Assembly (NCBI RefSeq): GCF_918698095.1
Contig: NZ_CAKKLY010000021.1
Coordinates: forward strand, 1 to 64,000
Origin: Arthrobacter sp. Bi83
Lineage (GTDB): Bacteria; Actinomycetota; Actinomycetes; Actinomycetales; Micrococcaceae
Reading direction: 5' to 3'
DNA: 64,000 nucleotides
Shown: one piece after another, positions 7,348-15,700 of the stretch
How positions within the stretch are numbered: the first letter of the stretch is position 1
Layout: each line of letters begins with the position of its first letter
Notes under the pieces: model-generated
Database searches by the model: none
What the model saw: only the letters and a program-made list of their open reading frames with translations
Told to the model about the DNA's origin: nothing
Program-made: the position numbers and the translations under genes

Positions 7348-7980
7348 ATGAAAGGCATCCACGACGACAACAGATTCACAGAAAACAGTTTCACTCAGGA
7401 CGGGCCAGGCAAGGGCCGCTTCGAACGCGGAAGGGGCCGCCGCGGACCCCACGGACACGGCGGCGGATTCGGTCCCGGTGGTTTCGGCCCCGGTGGTTTT
7501 GGTCCCGGCGGCTTCGGGCCGCGGGGTTTCGGACCGGGCGGTTCGCGCCGCGCCAACCGGGGCGATGTCCGCGCTGCGATTCTTTCGCTGCTGGCCGAAG
7601 CGCCCTCCAACGGATACGGGCTGATCAAGACCATCGCAGAAAAGACCTCCGGCACGTGGCGCCCCAGTCCGGGATCTGTTTACCCCACGCTCCAGCAGCT
7701 CGTTGACGAGGAGCTCATTGCCCCCGTGGGCGAGGGCCGCCGCACGGAATTCACCCTCACGGAGGACGGCCGCGCCTACGTTGCCGAACACGCCGAAGAG
7801 CTCGCCAACGCCTGGAACACCGACCCGCACGGCTCCGGGACTGCGTTTCACCACAGCGTGGGAAAGCTCATGGGAGTCATCCAGCAGTTCCGCGTGGCGG
7901 CAACCGAAGAGCAGCGCCAGGCAGCCATAGAAAAAATGGATGAAACCCGCCGCGCTCTCTACCTCATCCTCGCCGACTGA
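7348..7980 (+). CDS. PadR family transcriptional regulator with Gly-rich N-terminal arm
   Basis: A DNA-binding repressor of 210 residues. The PadR winged helix runs from about residue 72 (GDVRAAILSLLAEAPSNGYGLIKTIAEKTSGTWRPSPGSVYPTLQQLVDEELI) and is followed by the wing and a C-terminal helix for dimerisation. Before it lies a disordered arm with GRGRRGPHGHGGG and five GFGPGG-type repeats, a feature of a PadR subgroup in actinobacteria. The start at 7348 has GAAAGGA upstream; the TTG at 7330 is rejected. Two palindromes just upstream suggest autoregulation and possible control of the divergent His/Asp-rich gene. The effector is unknown; PadR members often sense phenolics or drugs. Confidence 0.9.
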   Translation: MKGIHDDNRFTENSFTQDGPGKGRFERGRGRRGPHGHGGGFGPGGFGPGGFGPGGFGPRGFGPGGSRRANRGDVRAAILSLLAEAPSNGYGLIKTIAEKTSGTWRPSPGSVYPTLQQLVDEELIAPVGEGRRTEFTLTEDGRAYVAEHAEELANAWNTDPHGSGTAFHHSVGKLMGVIQQFRVAATEEQRQAAIEKMDETRRALYLILAD

Positions 7981-8071
7981 CCCGGACGACCGGCACGGAC
8001 CCGCGCGCCCGGGAGTGCGGGCCAAGCCTTCGAGTGTGATCAGCAACGTCAGAGTCGGTGAAGCTGGTTGC

Positions 8072-8776
8072 CTAGCTTTGCTGGGCGAATTTGGTGAGGC
8101 TTGACGAGCGCGATCTGATGCCTTCGATGTGATCGTTCATCGCAGCCATAGCGGCGCCAGCGTCGCGTGCCTGAAAGGCGTCGATAACGGCTTGGTGTTC
8201 CCGAACCGTGTGTTCGCCGCTCATGTCGTTGTGCACCATGAGCCTGAACCGCTGAATGTGGCCTTCGATTGAACCGTAGGCCCTCAACAGGAACTCATTG
8301 TCGGTAGCTTCCGCGATGCGACGGTGGAAGCTCTCATCCGCCTTCCAGTACGCGCGGTAGCCGGGGAAGGTGTCTCCGCCAAGACGAGAAGCGTCGAGGT
8401 CCCGATTGAACTCCTCGAGTTCGGCTACCAAAGCATCTGTCACGTTGGTACAGGCGATCCGGGTGATTTCCGGCTCAAGTATGCCCCGGGCGGTCAGGAG
8501 CGCGTCCACATCGGCCGCCGTCGGTTCCGGCGCAACCTTGTAACCCCGGAGCGCCTCGCGCCTGACCATTCCCGTTGCCTCGAGCCGTGCCAGGGCTTCC
8601 CGTACGGGGGTGGAGGACACCTTGAAACGCTTGGCCAAGCCGTCGATGCTCAGCGGCGAACCGGTGGGGATCTTGTCGTCTAGCAGCAAGGACAAGACGG
8701 CCTCGAATACCTGATCCACCAACATCGGCCGTGCGGCAATTAGCCCCTCTTCTTCCTCGTACGACATGGCGTTCAT
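8072..8776 (-). CDS. GntR family regulator, FadR/FCD subfamily
   Basis: A 234-residue repressor. An N-terminal winged helix (residues 18-85, with SIDGLAKRFKVSSTPVREALARLEATGMV) is followed by an all-helical FCD effector domain containing the metal-binding pattern D...H...H (ESFHRRIAEATDN, then EHQAVIDAFQARD, then MNDHIEGI). The start ATG at 8776 follows GAGGATGTCCAC; upstream in-frame TTG at 8809 is less likely. It is divergent from the ABC/2-hydroxy-acid dehydrogenase operon, and two abutting palindromes lie between them at 8875-8896. Its ligand is therefore probably the acid imported or oxidised by that operon (inference). Confidence 0.9.
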   Translation of the reverse strand: MNAMSYEEEEGLIAARPMLVDQVFEAVLSLLLDDKIPTGSPLSIDGLAKRFKVSSTPVREALARLEATGMVRREALRGYKVAPEPTAADVDALLTARGILEPEITRIACTNVTDALVAELEEFNRDLDASRLGGDTFPGYRAYWKADESFHRRIAEATDNEFLLRAYGSIEGHIQRFRLMVHNDMSGEHTVREHQAVIDAFQARDAGAAMAAMNDHIEGIRSRSSSLTKFAQQS

Positions 8777-8874
8777 GTGGACATCCTCTACGAATCGTTC
8801 TGGTTTCAATTGAAGGGCGCTAACGGAGCCCGTCTTTGCCTGAAGGCTACGCGACTGCGACCCGTTGCCTCGCG

Positions 8875-8896
8875 ATCATGCATGATGTACGGTACA
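8875..8896. promoter_or_regulatory. Two abutting palindromes, likely GntR operator
   Basis: ATCATGCATGAT (8875-8886) is a perfect 12-bp dyad that runs directly into TGTAC-G-GTACA (8886-8896), a perfect 11-bp dyad. They sit between the divergent GntR gene and the ABC operon, about 100 bp from the repressor start. Confidence 0.6.
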
Positions 8897-9021
8897 GGAT
8901 ATCAAGCGCCAAGGTGATCTGGAACACAGACGGCGTTGTTGCTGCGGCAAGATCGGCCGCTTGGCCTCGTGGTTTAGTCCTTCCCGCCTCGGCATGAACT
9001 CGACTCTAAAAAGGTGTGCAG

Positions 9022-9936
9022 ATGAATCAGCTCCGAACTACGTTTTTGTCCCTCGCTGCAGTCTCCCTGGCAGGCGCACTACTCACGGGGTGCTCCAACC
9101 CTTCAACGGTCAGCGAAACTGCTCCAGAAGCAGCAAAAACTTCGGGCTCCACCGCGGCGGTTGAAACCGACGCCGCCGCTGCAGCAGCACTTCCTCAGGC
9201 CACCCGCGACAAGGGAACGCTCACGGTGACCATGAGTCAGAGTTCGCCGCCGCTTCACTTCATGGCCGGAGACGGGACCACCACCGTCGGTGTGGACCCC
9301 GAAGTCGCGGCCGCTTTGGGGCAGACACTTGGACTCAAGACCACGGTCGTCAGTGGACCGTTCGACGGAATCATTCCCGGCATCGCCGCCGGTAAGTTCG
9401 ACATGGCCATTTCGCAGATGTCGCCCTCTGCCGAACGGATGAAGGTGCTCGATTTCGTCGATTACTATCAGTCCGGAAGCGGGATCGGTGTCGCCCCGGG
9501 AAATCCCCAGCACCTCACCGTGGACACTTTGTGCGGCAAGCGCGTGGGCGTGCTGAAGGGATCATTCCAGGACCTCAAGAGGCTTCCGGCGCTCTCCGAA
9601 GCATGCACAGCCGCGGGCAAGGAAGCCATCCAAGCCATGACCTACCCCGATATGCAGGCACCCAACCTTGCGCTCACTGCCGGCCGCATCGATGCCGTGT
9701 ACGTTGACGGCCCTACTCTCGGATACGCCATCAAGCAGGGCGGCCAGATTGAGTTGCTTGGTGAGAGGGACGTGTCGCCCGTCAGCATCGGGTTCAAGAA
9801 GGGAGCCGGCCTGGAGAAGGCGGTGCAACTCGGTATGAAGTCCCTTGCCAAGAGCGGCAAGTACAAGGAGATTCTCGACAAGTGGGGTGTAGGCACCGGT
9901 GCCATTTCGGACTTCGCGTTCAACAAGGCTCAGTAG
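9022..9936 (+). CDS. ABC transporter substrate-binding lipoprotein, polar amino acid (SBP_bac_3) type
   Basis: A membrane-anchored extracellular receptor of 304 residues. It has a lipoprotein signal peptide with lipobox LTGC at residues 22-25, a short Ser/Ala linker, then the family-3 SBP fold: KGTLTVTMSQSSPPLHF, then GVDPEVAAALGQTLGL, FDGIIPGIAAGKFDMAISQMSPSAERMKVLDF and a final KYKEILDKWGV. The ATG at 9022 is chosen because AAAAAGG precedes it; the GTG at 9016 is an alternative. It is the first gene of a four-gene operon with permease, ATPase and an FMN dehydrogenase. The ligand could be an amino acid or a hydroxy/keto analogue. Confidence 0.9.
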   Translation: MNQLRTTFLSLAAVSLAGALLTGCSNPSTVSETAPEAAKTSGSTAAVETDAAAAAALPQATRDKGTLTVTMSQSSPPLHFMAGDGTTTVGVDPEVAAALGQTLGLKTTVVSGPFDGIIPGIAAGKFDMAISQMSPSAERMKVLDFVDYYQSGSGIGVAPGNPQHLTVDTLCGKRVGVLKGSFQDLKRLPALSEACTAAGKEAIQAMTYPDMQAPNLALTAGRIDAVYVDGPTLGYAIKQGGQIELLGERDVSPVSIGFKKGAGLEKAVQLGMKSLAKSGKYKEILDKWGVGTGAISDFAFNKAQ

Positions 9937-9943
9937 GACGGCC

Positions 9944-10912
9944 ATGAGCGACACAGCCACGGCGTCAGGCGCAAGCGCCCTTGACAGTGACGACGGCATA
10001 GACCGTCAACTTCTTCTGGGACGTCCACATCAGCACCACGGGCTGCTGTGGTTGACTGCTGCAATTGTCCTGTTTGTGATTTTTTTGGTGGGCTACTCGC
10101 TGGTTACCAATCCCCGCTTTGAATGGGGAGTCGTCTTCGGCTGGTTCACCTCCGAGCGACTGTTTACCGGCCTGCTGCGCACTCTTCAGTTGACAGTCAT
10201 CTCAATGGCTGTCGGTATTATTGTCGGGGTCTTGCTGGCACTTGCCAGGCTCGCCCCGAACTTCATCATTGCCGGGGTCGCAGCTTTCCTGGTCTGGATC
10301 TTCCGTGGTGTGCCGGTGTTCGTCCAACTCCTTTTCTGGGGTTTCATCGCCGCCATCTATCCGCGGCTCGCTGTCGGGGTTCCGTTTGGACCCGAGTTCT
10401 TCTCAGTTGACGCCAACGTGATAATCACCCCGTTCCTCGCCGCGATCCTGGGTCTCGGCCTCAATGAGGGGGCCTACATGTCCGAGATCGTTCGGGCAGG
10501 CCTCTTGAGCGTCCACCGCGGCCAAACGGAGGCCGCCAAGGCGCTCGGGATGAGGCGGGTCACCATACTCTGGCGGATCGTCCTGCCCCAGGCAATGAAG
10601 ATCATCATTCCGCCCACAGGCAACCAGACTATTTCGATGCTCAAGACGACGTCCCTGGTCAGCGTGCTGGCCTTTCCGGAACTGCTGTACTCCGCACAGC
10701 TCGTCTACAGCGCGAATTTCAAAACCATCCCGCTCCTCATTGCTGCAAGCCTTTGGTACCTGCTGGTCACCAGCATTCTGAGCCTGGGCCAGTTCTACAT
10801 CGAACGGCATTTCAACAGAGGAACGGCAACACCGGGACGCATGTCCCGCCGTCGCCGCAAAGCCAGAGCATTGTGGTCCCGCACCACCGCCGCGCAGGAG
10901 GTCCAATCGTGA
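9944..10912 (+). CDS. ABC transporter permease, polar amino acid (HisM/GlnP) type
   Basis: A 322-residue inner-membrane permease with a hydrophilic N-terminal extension of about 40 residues and five or six transmembrane helices. The coupling EAA loop is [23 protein letters not shown] basic tail ([13 protein letters not shown]) ends the protein. A single permease gene implies a homodimer. The start at 9944 has AGGACGGCC upstream. The stop overlaps the ATPase start (GTGA at 10909), so the two are translationally coupled. Its segment [16 protein letters not shown] is very like that of the second permease in this window at 37988-38926. Confidence 0.92.
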   Translation: MSDTATASGASALDSDDGIDRQLLLGRPHQHHGLLWLTAAIVLFVIFLVGYSLVTNPRFEWGVVFGWFTSERLFTGLLRTLQLTVISMAVGIIVGVLLALARLAPNFIIAGVAAFLVWIFRGVPVFVQLLFWGFIAAIYPRLAVGVPFGPEFFSVDANVIITPFLAAILGLGLNEGAYMSEIVRAGLLSVHRGQTEAAKALGMRRVTILWRIVLPQAMKIIIPPTGNQTISMLKTTSLVSVLAFPELLYSAQLVYSANFKTIPLLIAASLWYLLVTSILSLGQFYIERHFNRGTATPGRMSRRRRKARALWSRTTAAQEVQS

Positions 10913-11673
10913 ACGACACAGTGGTCGAGGCCAGAGGCGTTGCCAAGCAGTTCGGCGACCTCAACGTCCTTAAAGGGATCGACCTGACGATCAATAGAGG
11001 CGATGTCACCTGCATCATCGGACCGTCCGGCTCCGGCAAGTCCACGTTCCTGCGCTGTATCAACCAGTTAGAGACGCTCGACGGCGGCTACATCCTCTTT
11101 GAGGGACAGCCGGTTGGGGTGAAGATCAAGAAGGGTCGGGTGCACGCGCAGAGCAACGCCGAGGCCGCGAGGTCCCGCGAGAACATCGGCATGGTTTTCC
11201 AAGGGTTCAACCTCTTTCCCCACATGACTGTGCTCGAAAACGTCTGTGAGGCACCCATCAGGGTGAAAAAGGAAAAGCGCAAGGTCGTCCAGGAGCGGGC
11301 CCGGGCCCTCCTGGAGCGGGTTGGACTGGCAGCCAAGGCGAACGCATATCCGGGTTCCCTGTCCGGCGGGCAGCAGCAACGCGTAGCGATCGCTCGGGCT
11401 CTGGCAATGGAGCCGCGGTTGATGCTCTTTGACGAGCCGACGTCCGCCCTGGATCCGGAACTGGTGGGCGAGGTGCTCGACGTCATGCGGGGCCTGGCCG
11501 ATGCCGGGATGACGATGATCGTGGTAACCCACGAAATCGGGTTTGCCCGAGAAGTCAGCGACCACCTGATTTTCATGGACGACGGCCGCATCGTCGAGCA
11601 GGGCGATCCGCGCATCGTCCTGCGAGACCCCCGGCACGAGCGGACCAAGCAGTTTCTGGCGAAAGTACTTTAG
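10909..11673 (+). CDS. ABC transporter ATPase, polar amino acid type
   Basis: A 254-residue cytoplasmic ATPase energising the importer. It has the Walker A motif GPSGSGKST, the Q-loop [18 protein letters not shown], the signature [15 protein letters not shown], Walker [17 protein letters not shown] and the H-loop VVTHEIG. A small insertion after the first strand block ([17 protein letters not shown]) is common in this subgroup. It starts with GTG at 10909 behind CAGGAGGTCCAATC, overlapping the permease stop. Gene order SBP-permease-ATPase-enzyme points to one operon. Confidence 0.93.
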   Translation: MNDTVVEARGVAKQFGDLNVLKGIDLTINRGDVTCIIGPSGSGKSTFLRCINQLETLDGGYILFEGQPVGVKIKKGRVHAQSNAEAARSRENIGMVFQGFNLFPHMTVLENVCEAPIRVKKEKRKVVQERARALLERVGLAAKANAYPGSLSGGQQQRVAIARALAMEPRLMLFDEPTSALDPELVGEVLDVMRGLADAGMTMIVVTHEIGFAREVSDHLIFMDDGRIVEQGDPRIVLRDPRHERTKQFLAKVL

Positions 11674-11697
11674 ACCTTCACATTGGGAGCAGGAATC

Positions 11698-12873
11698 TTG
11701 AGAAAAAAATGGATTGTCAGCATCGACGACTACCGCAGAGCGTCCCGGAAGCACCTTCCGAGGATGATTTCTGACTACCTGGAGGGTGGCGCGCTGGACG
11801 AAACCACCATGCGGGCCAACGAGGAGCGGTTCGACGCCCTGATGCTTCGCCAGCGTTCCATGGTGGACGTCACGGGGATGAACACATCCACCACAGTGCT
11901 CGGACACTCCCTGGCGATGCCGCTCATGGTGGCGCCGATGGGAATGCTGACAATATTCCACCCGGGTTCTGATCCTGCCGTTGCCCGGGCGGCGGTCAGG
12001 GCGGGATCGATTTTCATTCACAGCGCCTGGGCAGGATGCTCGCTTGAAGAAGTTGCCAAGGTGGCTCCAAACAACCTGTGGGCCCAGGTTGCTTTCTGGA
12101 AAGATCCCGCAGAAACCGCCAGCTACATCAAGCGGGCACGGGCAGTTGGCGTGGATACGCTGGTGGTCGCCGGCGACGTCGGGTCTTCAAGCAAACGCGA
12201 ACGCGATCTCCATCACGGGTTGTCCATGCCGCCACGCCCTCCGGTTGCAGACTACTTCAACGCGGCAACCCGCCCGGGGTGGCTGTACCGCTGGCTCACT
12301 GGCCGGCAGATGACTTACGGAAACTACCAGGTAAACGGCCGTCCGCTCCGGATGGATGAAATGAACAGCTGGATGGCGTCCCACAAGAATCCCGCAGCCA
12401 CTTGGGACGACTTCGCTAAGCTCCGCTCGGAATGGTCGGGAAACCTCGTAATCAAGGGAATCATGGATCCCGAGGATGCTGCGCGGGCTGCGGACGAAGG
12501 GGCGGACGGAATCTTTATCTCCAACCACGGCGGCCGGCAGTTCGATTCCCAGCCTGCCACCATCGCCGTCCTGCCTTCAATCGTGGAGGCCGTCGGCGGC
12601 CGGGCGGAAATCTATCTTGACGGCGGAGTGCGGCGCGGCCACGACATCGTGAAGGCAGTGGCACTGGGAGCTCGGGCAGTGCTTGCCGGCCGCCCGTTCG
12701 CCTACGCCCTTGCCACCGGCGGAGAACCCGCAGTTGACCACGCATTCGGCATTCTCCATGAGGAACTGAAGGGGGCCATGGGCTTCGTCGGCAAGGCCTC
12801 CGTTGCGGAGCTGGACAAGACCGTCTTCGTGGGCCCGAGCCACTCCCAGATATCTGAAAGCATGCTCGTGTAA
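11698..12873 (+). CDS. FMN-dependent 2-hydroxy-acid dehydrogenase/oxidase
   Basis: A 391-residue TIM-barrel flavoenzyme that oxidises an L-2-hydroxy acid to the 2-oxo acid (lactate/glycolate oxidase, mandelate dehydrogenase family). It shows the N-terminal DYRRASRKHLPRMISDYLEGGALDE signature, the flavin strand VAPMGML, and the active-site motif SNHGGRQFDSQPAT with catalytic His and Arg. The phosphate-binding end is LDGGVRRGHDIVKAVALGARAVLAGRP. I prefer the TTG at 11698 (GGGAGCAGGAATC upstream) over the TTG at 11683. Being last in an amino-acid-type importer operon, it may oxidise the imported hydroxy acid; lactate, mandelate and others cannot be distinguished. Confidence 0.9.
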   Translation: MRKKWIVSIDDYRRASRKHLPRMISDYLEGGALDETTMRANEERFDALMLRQRSMVDVTGMNTSTTVLGHSLAMPLMVAPMGMLTIFHPGSDPAVARAAVRAGSIFIHSAWAGCSLEEVAKVAPNNLWAQVAFWKDPAETASYIKRARAVGVDTLVVAGDVGSSSKRERDLHHGLSMPPRPPVADYFNAATRPGWLYRWLTGRQMTYGNYQVNGRPLRMDEMNSWMASHKNPAATWDDFAKLRSEWSGNLVIKGIMDPEDAARAADEGADGIFISNHGGRQFDSQPATIAVLPSIVEAVGGRAEIYLDGGVRRGHDIVKAVALGARAVLAGRPFAYALATGGEPAVDHAFGILHEELKGAMGFVGKASVAELDKTVFVGPSHSQISESMLV

Positions 12874-12998
12874 TCCCGGTGCATGGGGCATGCATATTGC
12901 AGCACAGGTCGACGAGCAACGCGCACGTGGCAGCAGCGTCGAACCGATCTTTCCGGACAGCAACTCTTCTCTGCACTTTGCAAGTGCCCACACTTTGG

Positions 12999-13424
12999 TC
13001 AGTTGGAGATGTCTTTTGAATTGCCGAGCCCGGCGAGAGCTTTGCGGAGTCGGGCATCAGCATCGTCGGCGACCTCCCGGACGACTGGACTGTCACTGAG
13101 CTGGACCATGGTTTGTGGGTCTATGGCTTCGACGGTGGTTTCGCGCGCGTCCTTGCCTCGTCGGATAACGACATTGCATGGAAGCAGTGCGCCGAGTTCC
13201 GGTTCGGCTGCGAGGGCGCGGCTCGCCAGGGTGGGGTTGCAGGCGCCAAGGATTACATAGTCGCCGACGGCGTCGGCGGCCTCGGTGCCGAGTTTCGACT
13301 CAAAAGTGGCGCGGACATCGATTTCCGTGAGTATGCCAAAGCCTTGTTCACCAAGCGCCTCGCGGGTGCGCTGGACAGCGTCTTCCCAGGACAGCGGGAC
13401 GGTAACGGTGTGGGTATAGCTCAT
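12999..13424 (-). CDS. DUF302 domain protein
   Basis: A 141-residue soluble protein. The DUF302 core runs through residues 5-130, with SWEDAVQRTREALGEQGFGILTEIDV, then the signature ILGACNPTLASRALAAEPELGALLPCNVVIR with its two Cys residues. DUF302 proteins are frequent companions of sulfur-oxidation and persulfide genes, but their activity is not settled. The start ATG at 13424 follows AGGAGCAGGCTC. It lies directly downstream of the CstR-like regulator on the same strand (112 bp) and so may share its transcript. This links it to the adjacent sulfur island. Confidence 0.85.
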   Translation of the reverse strand: MSYTHTVTVPLSWEDAVQRTREALGEQGFGILTEIDVRATFESKLGTEAADAVGDYVILGACNPTLASRALAAEPELGALLPCNVVIRRGKDARETTVEAIDPQTMVQLSDSPVVREVADDADARLRKALAGLGNSKDISN

Positions 13425-13535
13425 GAGCCTGCTCCTCATACGTCGTGCCAGATATGTCCGGGTTCAGGTCGGGGCCGTGCCGGGGGAGCTTGGGGGGAAA
13501 TCGCCCCGGCACGGGGGTTCTGGGGTCCCTGCTTT

Positions 13536-13793
13536 TTAGGCGAGGGAGAGATAGAGCTTTTCCAGTTCTTTTTTGTCCATCGTGGTGTCTTCGCGGACGA
13601 TGCACTGCTCCAGGCCGCTGGCGATGATCGCGAAGCCGGCCCTGTCCAGGGCCTTTGAGACGGCAGCCAGCTGCATGACGATGTCCTTACAGTCCTTCCC
13701 CTCCTCCAGCATGCGGGTGACAGCAGCGAGCTGTCCCTGGGCGCGCTTGAGGCGGTTGACCACAGGGGTCAGTTCGGTCGGATCGAGTTGCAT
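13536..13793 (-). CDS. cstR: CsoR-family repressor, CstR-like (persulfide-sensing type)
   Basis: An 85-residue all-helical tetrameric repressor with the CsoR/DUF156 core VVNRLKRAQGQLAAVTRMLEEGKDC...KALDRAGFAIIASGLEQCI. Copper-sensing CsoR uses Cys-His-Cys. Here Cys35 and Cys64 are kept 29 residues apart, but the residue four before Cys64, normally His, is Gly60. Loss of that His with both Cys retained is the pattern of CstR, which senses hydropersulfides. Context agrees: rhodaneses, TauE/SafE and a CstB-like enzyme follow. It is divergent from the island, and three CsoR-type boxes lie in the shared region (13832-13889), so autorepression and repression of the island are likely. Confidence 0.88.
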   Translation of the reverse strand: MQLDPTELTPVVNRLKRAQGQLAAVTRMLEEGKDCKDIVMQLAAVSKALDRAGFAIIASGLEQCIVREDTTMDKKELEKLYLSLA

Positions 13794-13831
13794 GAAGTCT
13801 CCAAAGGCGTGGTCGTCTTGCCATCCACTAT

Positions 13832-13847
13832 ATACCCCCTAGGGTGT
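13832..13847. promoter_or_regulatory. CsoR/CstR-type operator box 1
   Basis: ATACCC-CCTA-GGGTGT, a G/C-tract dyad with one arm mismatch, nearest the regulator gene. It begins exactly 21 bp before box 2. Confidence 0.8.
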
Positions 13848-13852
13848 TTTGC

Positions 13853-13868
13853 ATACCCCCTTGGGTAT
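13853..13868. promoter_or_regulatory. CsoR/CstR-type operator box 2
   Basis: ATACCC-CCTT-GGGTAT, with perfect 6-bp arms. It is the best match of the three boxes upstream of the sulfur island. Confidence 0.85.
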
Positions 13869-13873
13869 CTGCA

Positions 13874-13889
13874 ATACTCGGTGGGGTAT
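13874..13889. promoter_or_regulatory. CsoR/CstR-type operator box 3
   Basis: ATACTC-GGTG-GGGTAT, with one arm mismatch. It begins exactly 21 bp after box 2 and lies 30 bp before the first rhodanese start codon. Confidence 0.7.
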
Positions 13890-13918
13890 CCACCAACGAC
13901 TCCTCTTGAGAGGCCCCC

Positions 13919-14536
13919 ATGACTTCCCCTTCCCCCTCCACCGCCATTACCGCCCTGGCGCCGGAGACCTTGCGCAGCTGGATCGCCGAGCATCAGGACC
14001 TTGCGGTCATCGACGTGCGCTCCGCCGCTGAGTTCGAGTCCATGCACATCCGCGGCTCCTACAACGTTCCGCTGCCGCTGCTGTCCGAACACACCGACGA
14101 ACTGGCCGCCCGCCTGGGCAGCCGCGTCGTCCTCGTCTGCCAGTCCGGAGCCCGCGCCGAGCAGGCACGTCAGCGCCTCGCCGGTTCCGGCATCGATACG
14201 GCCTACGTTCTGACCGGCGGCGTCCCCGGATTCGCTACCGCCGGCGGCGACGTCGTCAAGGGCAAAGACCGTTGGGACCTGGAGCGCCAGGTCCGCCTCG
14301 CCGCAGGGTCCCTGGTCGTTCTTGGCCTGGCCGGCGGGAAGTTCGTCTCCCCTAAGATCCGGACGCTTGCCGGCGTCATCGGGGCAGGTCTGACCTTCTC
14401 CGCGGCCACCAACACCTGCGCCATGGGCCAGGCCATCTCGGCGATGCCATGGAACAGGGCCGCCAAGGAACCCACTCGCGAAAGCGCCATCCTGCAGCTG
14501 CCGGTGGCCGACGCCAGGCAGACACCGGCAGCATGA
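13919..14536 (+). CDS. Rhodanese domain fused to a DUF2892-type membrane segment
   Basis: A 205-residue sulfurtransferase tethered to the membrane. Residues 12-110 form a rhodanese with active-site loop CQSGAR. The C-terminal part (from about residue 125) carries hydrophobic stretches SLVVLGLAGGKF and TLAGVIGAGLTFSAATNTCAMGQAISAMPWN, typical of the DUF2892 tail in YgaP-like proteins. It would carry persulfide sulfur near the membrane. It is the first gene of the island behind three CstR boxes. The last four bases overlap the TauE/SafE start (ATGA at 14533), which supports coupled translation with the exporter and a sulfur hand-off (inference). Confidence 0.9.
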   Translation: MTSPSPSTAITALAPETLRSWIAEHQDLAVIDVRSAAEFESMHIRGSYNVPLPLLSEHTDELAARLGSRVVLVCQSGARAEQARQRLAGSGIDTAYVLTGGVPGFATAGGDVVKGKDRWDLERQVRLAAGSLVVLGLAGGKFVSPKIRTLAGVIGAGLTFSAATNTCAMGQAISAMPWNRAAKEPTRESAILQLPVADARQTPAA

Positions 14537-15291
14537 TTGCGGCCCTGTCACTGGGGCTCTTCGTCGGGATCGTTCTCGGTGTAGTCGGCGGCGGGGGGTC
14601 GATCATCGCCGTCCCTGCCCTGGTCTACGGCGTGGGCATGACCCCTGCTGAGGCCATCCCAACCTCCCTGCTGGTGGTGGGCATCTCCTCCCTGGCGGCG
14701 CTGATCCCTCGGCTGCGCGAAGGCATCAACTGGCCCGTGGTCCTGATTATTGGTACCGCGGGAATCCCCGCCGCGTGGGGCGGGACTGCAGTAGGCCGGC
14801 TGCTGGATCCAAACATCCTGATGCTCGCCTTCGCCGTGATCATGGTGATTGCGGGGATCCGGATGCTCATGCGGACCACGGAAACGGAGGGTTCGTGCAG
14901 CACCGGGCCCAACCGCTCCTTCCGCTCCTGTGCCCCCAAGGCCGTGGGGGTAGGTGTCCTCGTCGGGTTCCTCACGGGACTGCTGGGTGTAGGCGGGGGT
15001 TTCCTGATCACCCCGGCCCTCACACTGTTTCTGGGATTGCGGATGAAACAAGCCGTCGGGTCATCCCTGGCCATCATCGTGATCAATTCGGCCGCAGGCT
15101 TCGGTGCCCACGCCACCGGATTTACCATCGAGTGGCCCAGCGTCCTGTCCTTCGCGGTCCCGGCGATCCTCGGATCCCTCTTCGCTGCCCGGCTCGCCCG
15201 CCACCTCAACGACAAGCACATCCGCATCTCATTCGCGGTGCTCATCTTTGCCGTCGCAGCCTGGGTCACTGCGGGCACCGTTACCGCCTGA
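14533..15291 (+). CDS. TauE/SafE family sulfite/organosulfur exporter
   Basis: A 252-residue membrane protein of about eight helices in two homologous halves. Each half starts with a glycine-rich motif (GIVLGVVGGGGSIIAVPALVYG; then GFLTGLLGVGGGFLITPALTLFLG), diagnostic of TauE/SafE permeases. It probably exports sulfite, thiosulfate or another oxidised sulfur species made by the island. A Cys and basic loop (TEGSCSTGPNRSFRSC) divides the halves. The ATG at 14533 overlaps the stop of the rhodanese gene. Confidence 0.9.
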   Translation: MIAALSLGLFVGIVLGVVGGGGSIIAVPALVYGVGMTPAEAIPTSLLVVGISSLAALIPRLREGINWPVVLIIGTAGIPAAWGGTAVGRLLDPNILMLAFAVIMVIAGIRMLMRTTETEGSCSTGPNRSFRSCAPKAVGVGVLVGFLTGLLGVGGGFLITPALTLFLGLRMKQAVGSSLAIIVINSAAGFGAHATGFTIEWPSVLSFAVPAILGSLFAARLARHLNDKHIRISFAVLIFAVAAWVTAGTVTA

Positions 15292-15324
15292 AAAACCCAC
15301 CCTGCCGAAACAAAGGAGAACGTC

Positions 15325-15639
15325 ATGGGACTCATCAGCTCCCTAAAGAAGGCCTTCAGCAAGCCCTACAAGAAGGTATCCGTCGCTGAGGCGAAGGAAC
15401 TCTTGGCCTCCGGTGCCGCCCTGATCGACGTTCGCACCGTCCAGGAATGGCGCTCCGGACGGGCCCCGCAGGCCAAGCATGTCCCCATGGACAGGCTCCA
15501 CAGCAGCACGACCGGCATCCAGAAGACCGGACCCGTGATAGCCATGTGCCAGTCGGGGGTCCGGTCCGCTTCCGCCGCCCGGATGCTCGCTGAAAAGGGC
15601 TATGAGGCGTATTCCCTGCGCGGCGGCATGGGCGCCTAG
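15325..15639 (+). CDS. Single-domain rhodanese (sulfurtransferase)
   Basis: A 104-residue cytoplasmic protein. It is a rhodanese fold with ALIDVRTVQEWRSGRAPQAKHVPMD and the active-site loop CQSGVRSAS, in which the Cys carries sulfane sulfur. The N-terminus is short and basic (SSLKKAFSKPYKK) and may bind the membrane face or a partner. It is preceded by AAAGGAGAACGTC and lies 33 bp after the TauE/SafE gene, the third gene of the CstR-controlled operon. It is one of three single-domain or fused rhodaneses here, with different active-site loops. Confidence 0.92.
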   Translation: MGLISSLKKAFSKPYKKVSVAEAKELLASGAALIDVRTVQEWRSGRAPQAKHVPMDRLHSSTTGIQKTGPVIAMCQSGVRSASAARMLAEKGYEAYSLRGGMGA

Positions 15640-15700
15640 CGCCAGGCCGGCCAACCCGTCCGCTAAGAACAACAGCCGAACCCGTTCGAAGGAGAAGCCC

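Noticed and set aside
11068..12021. 317-residue minus-strand frame
   Set aside because: Antisense of the ABC ATPase and the FMN dehydrogenase, both of which have clear family motifs.
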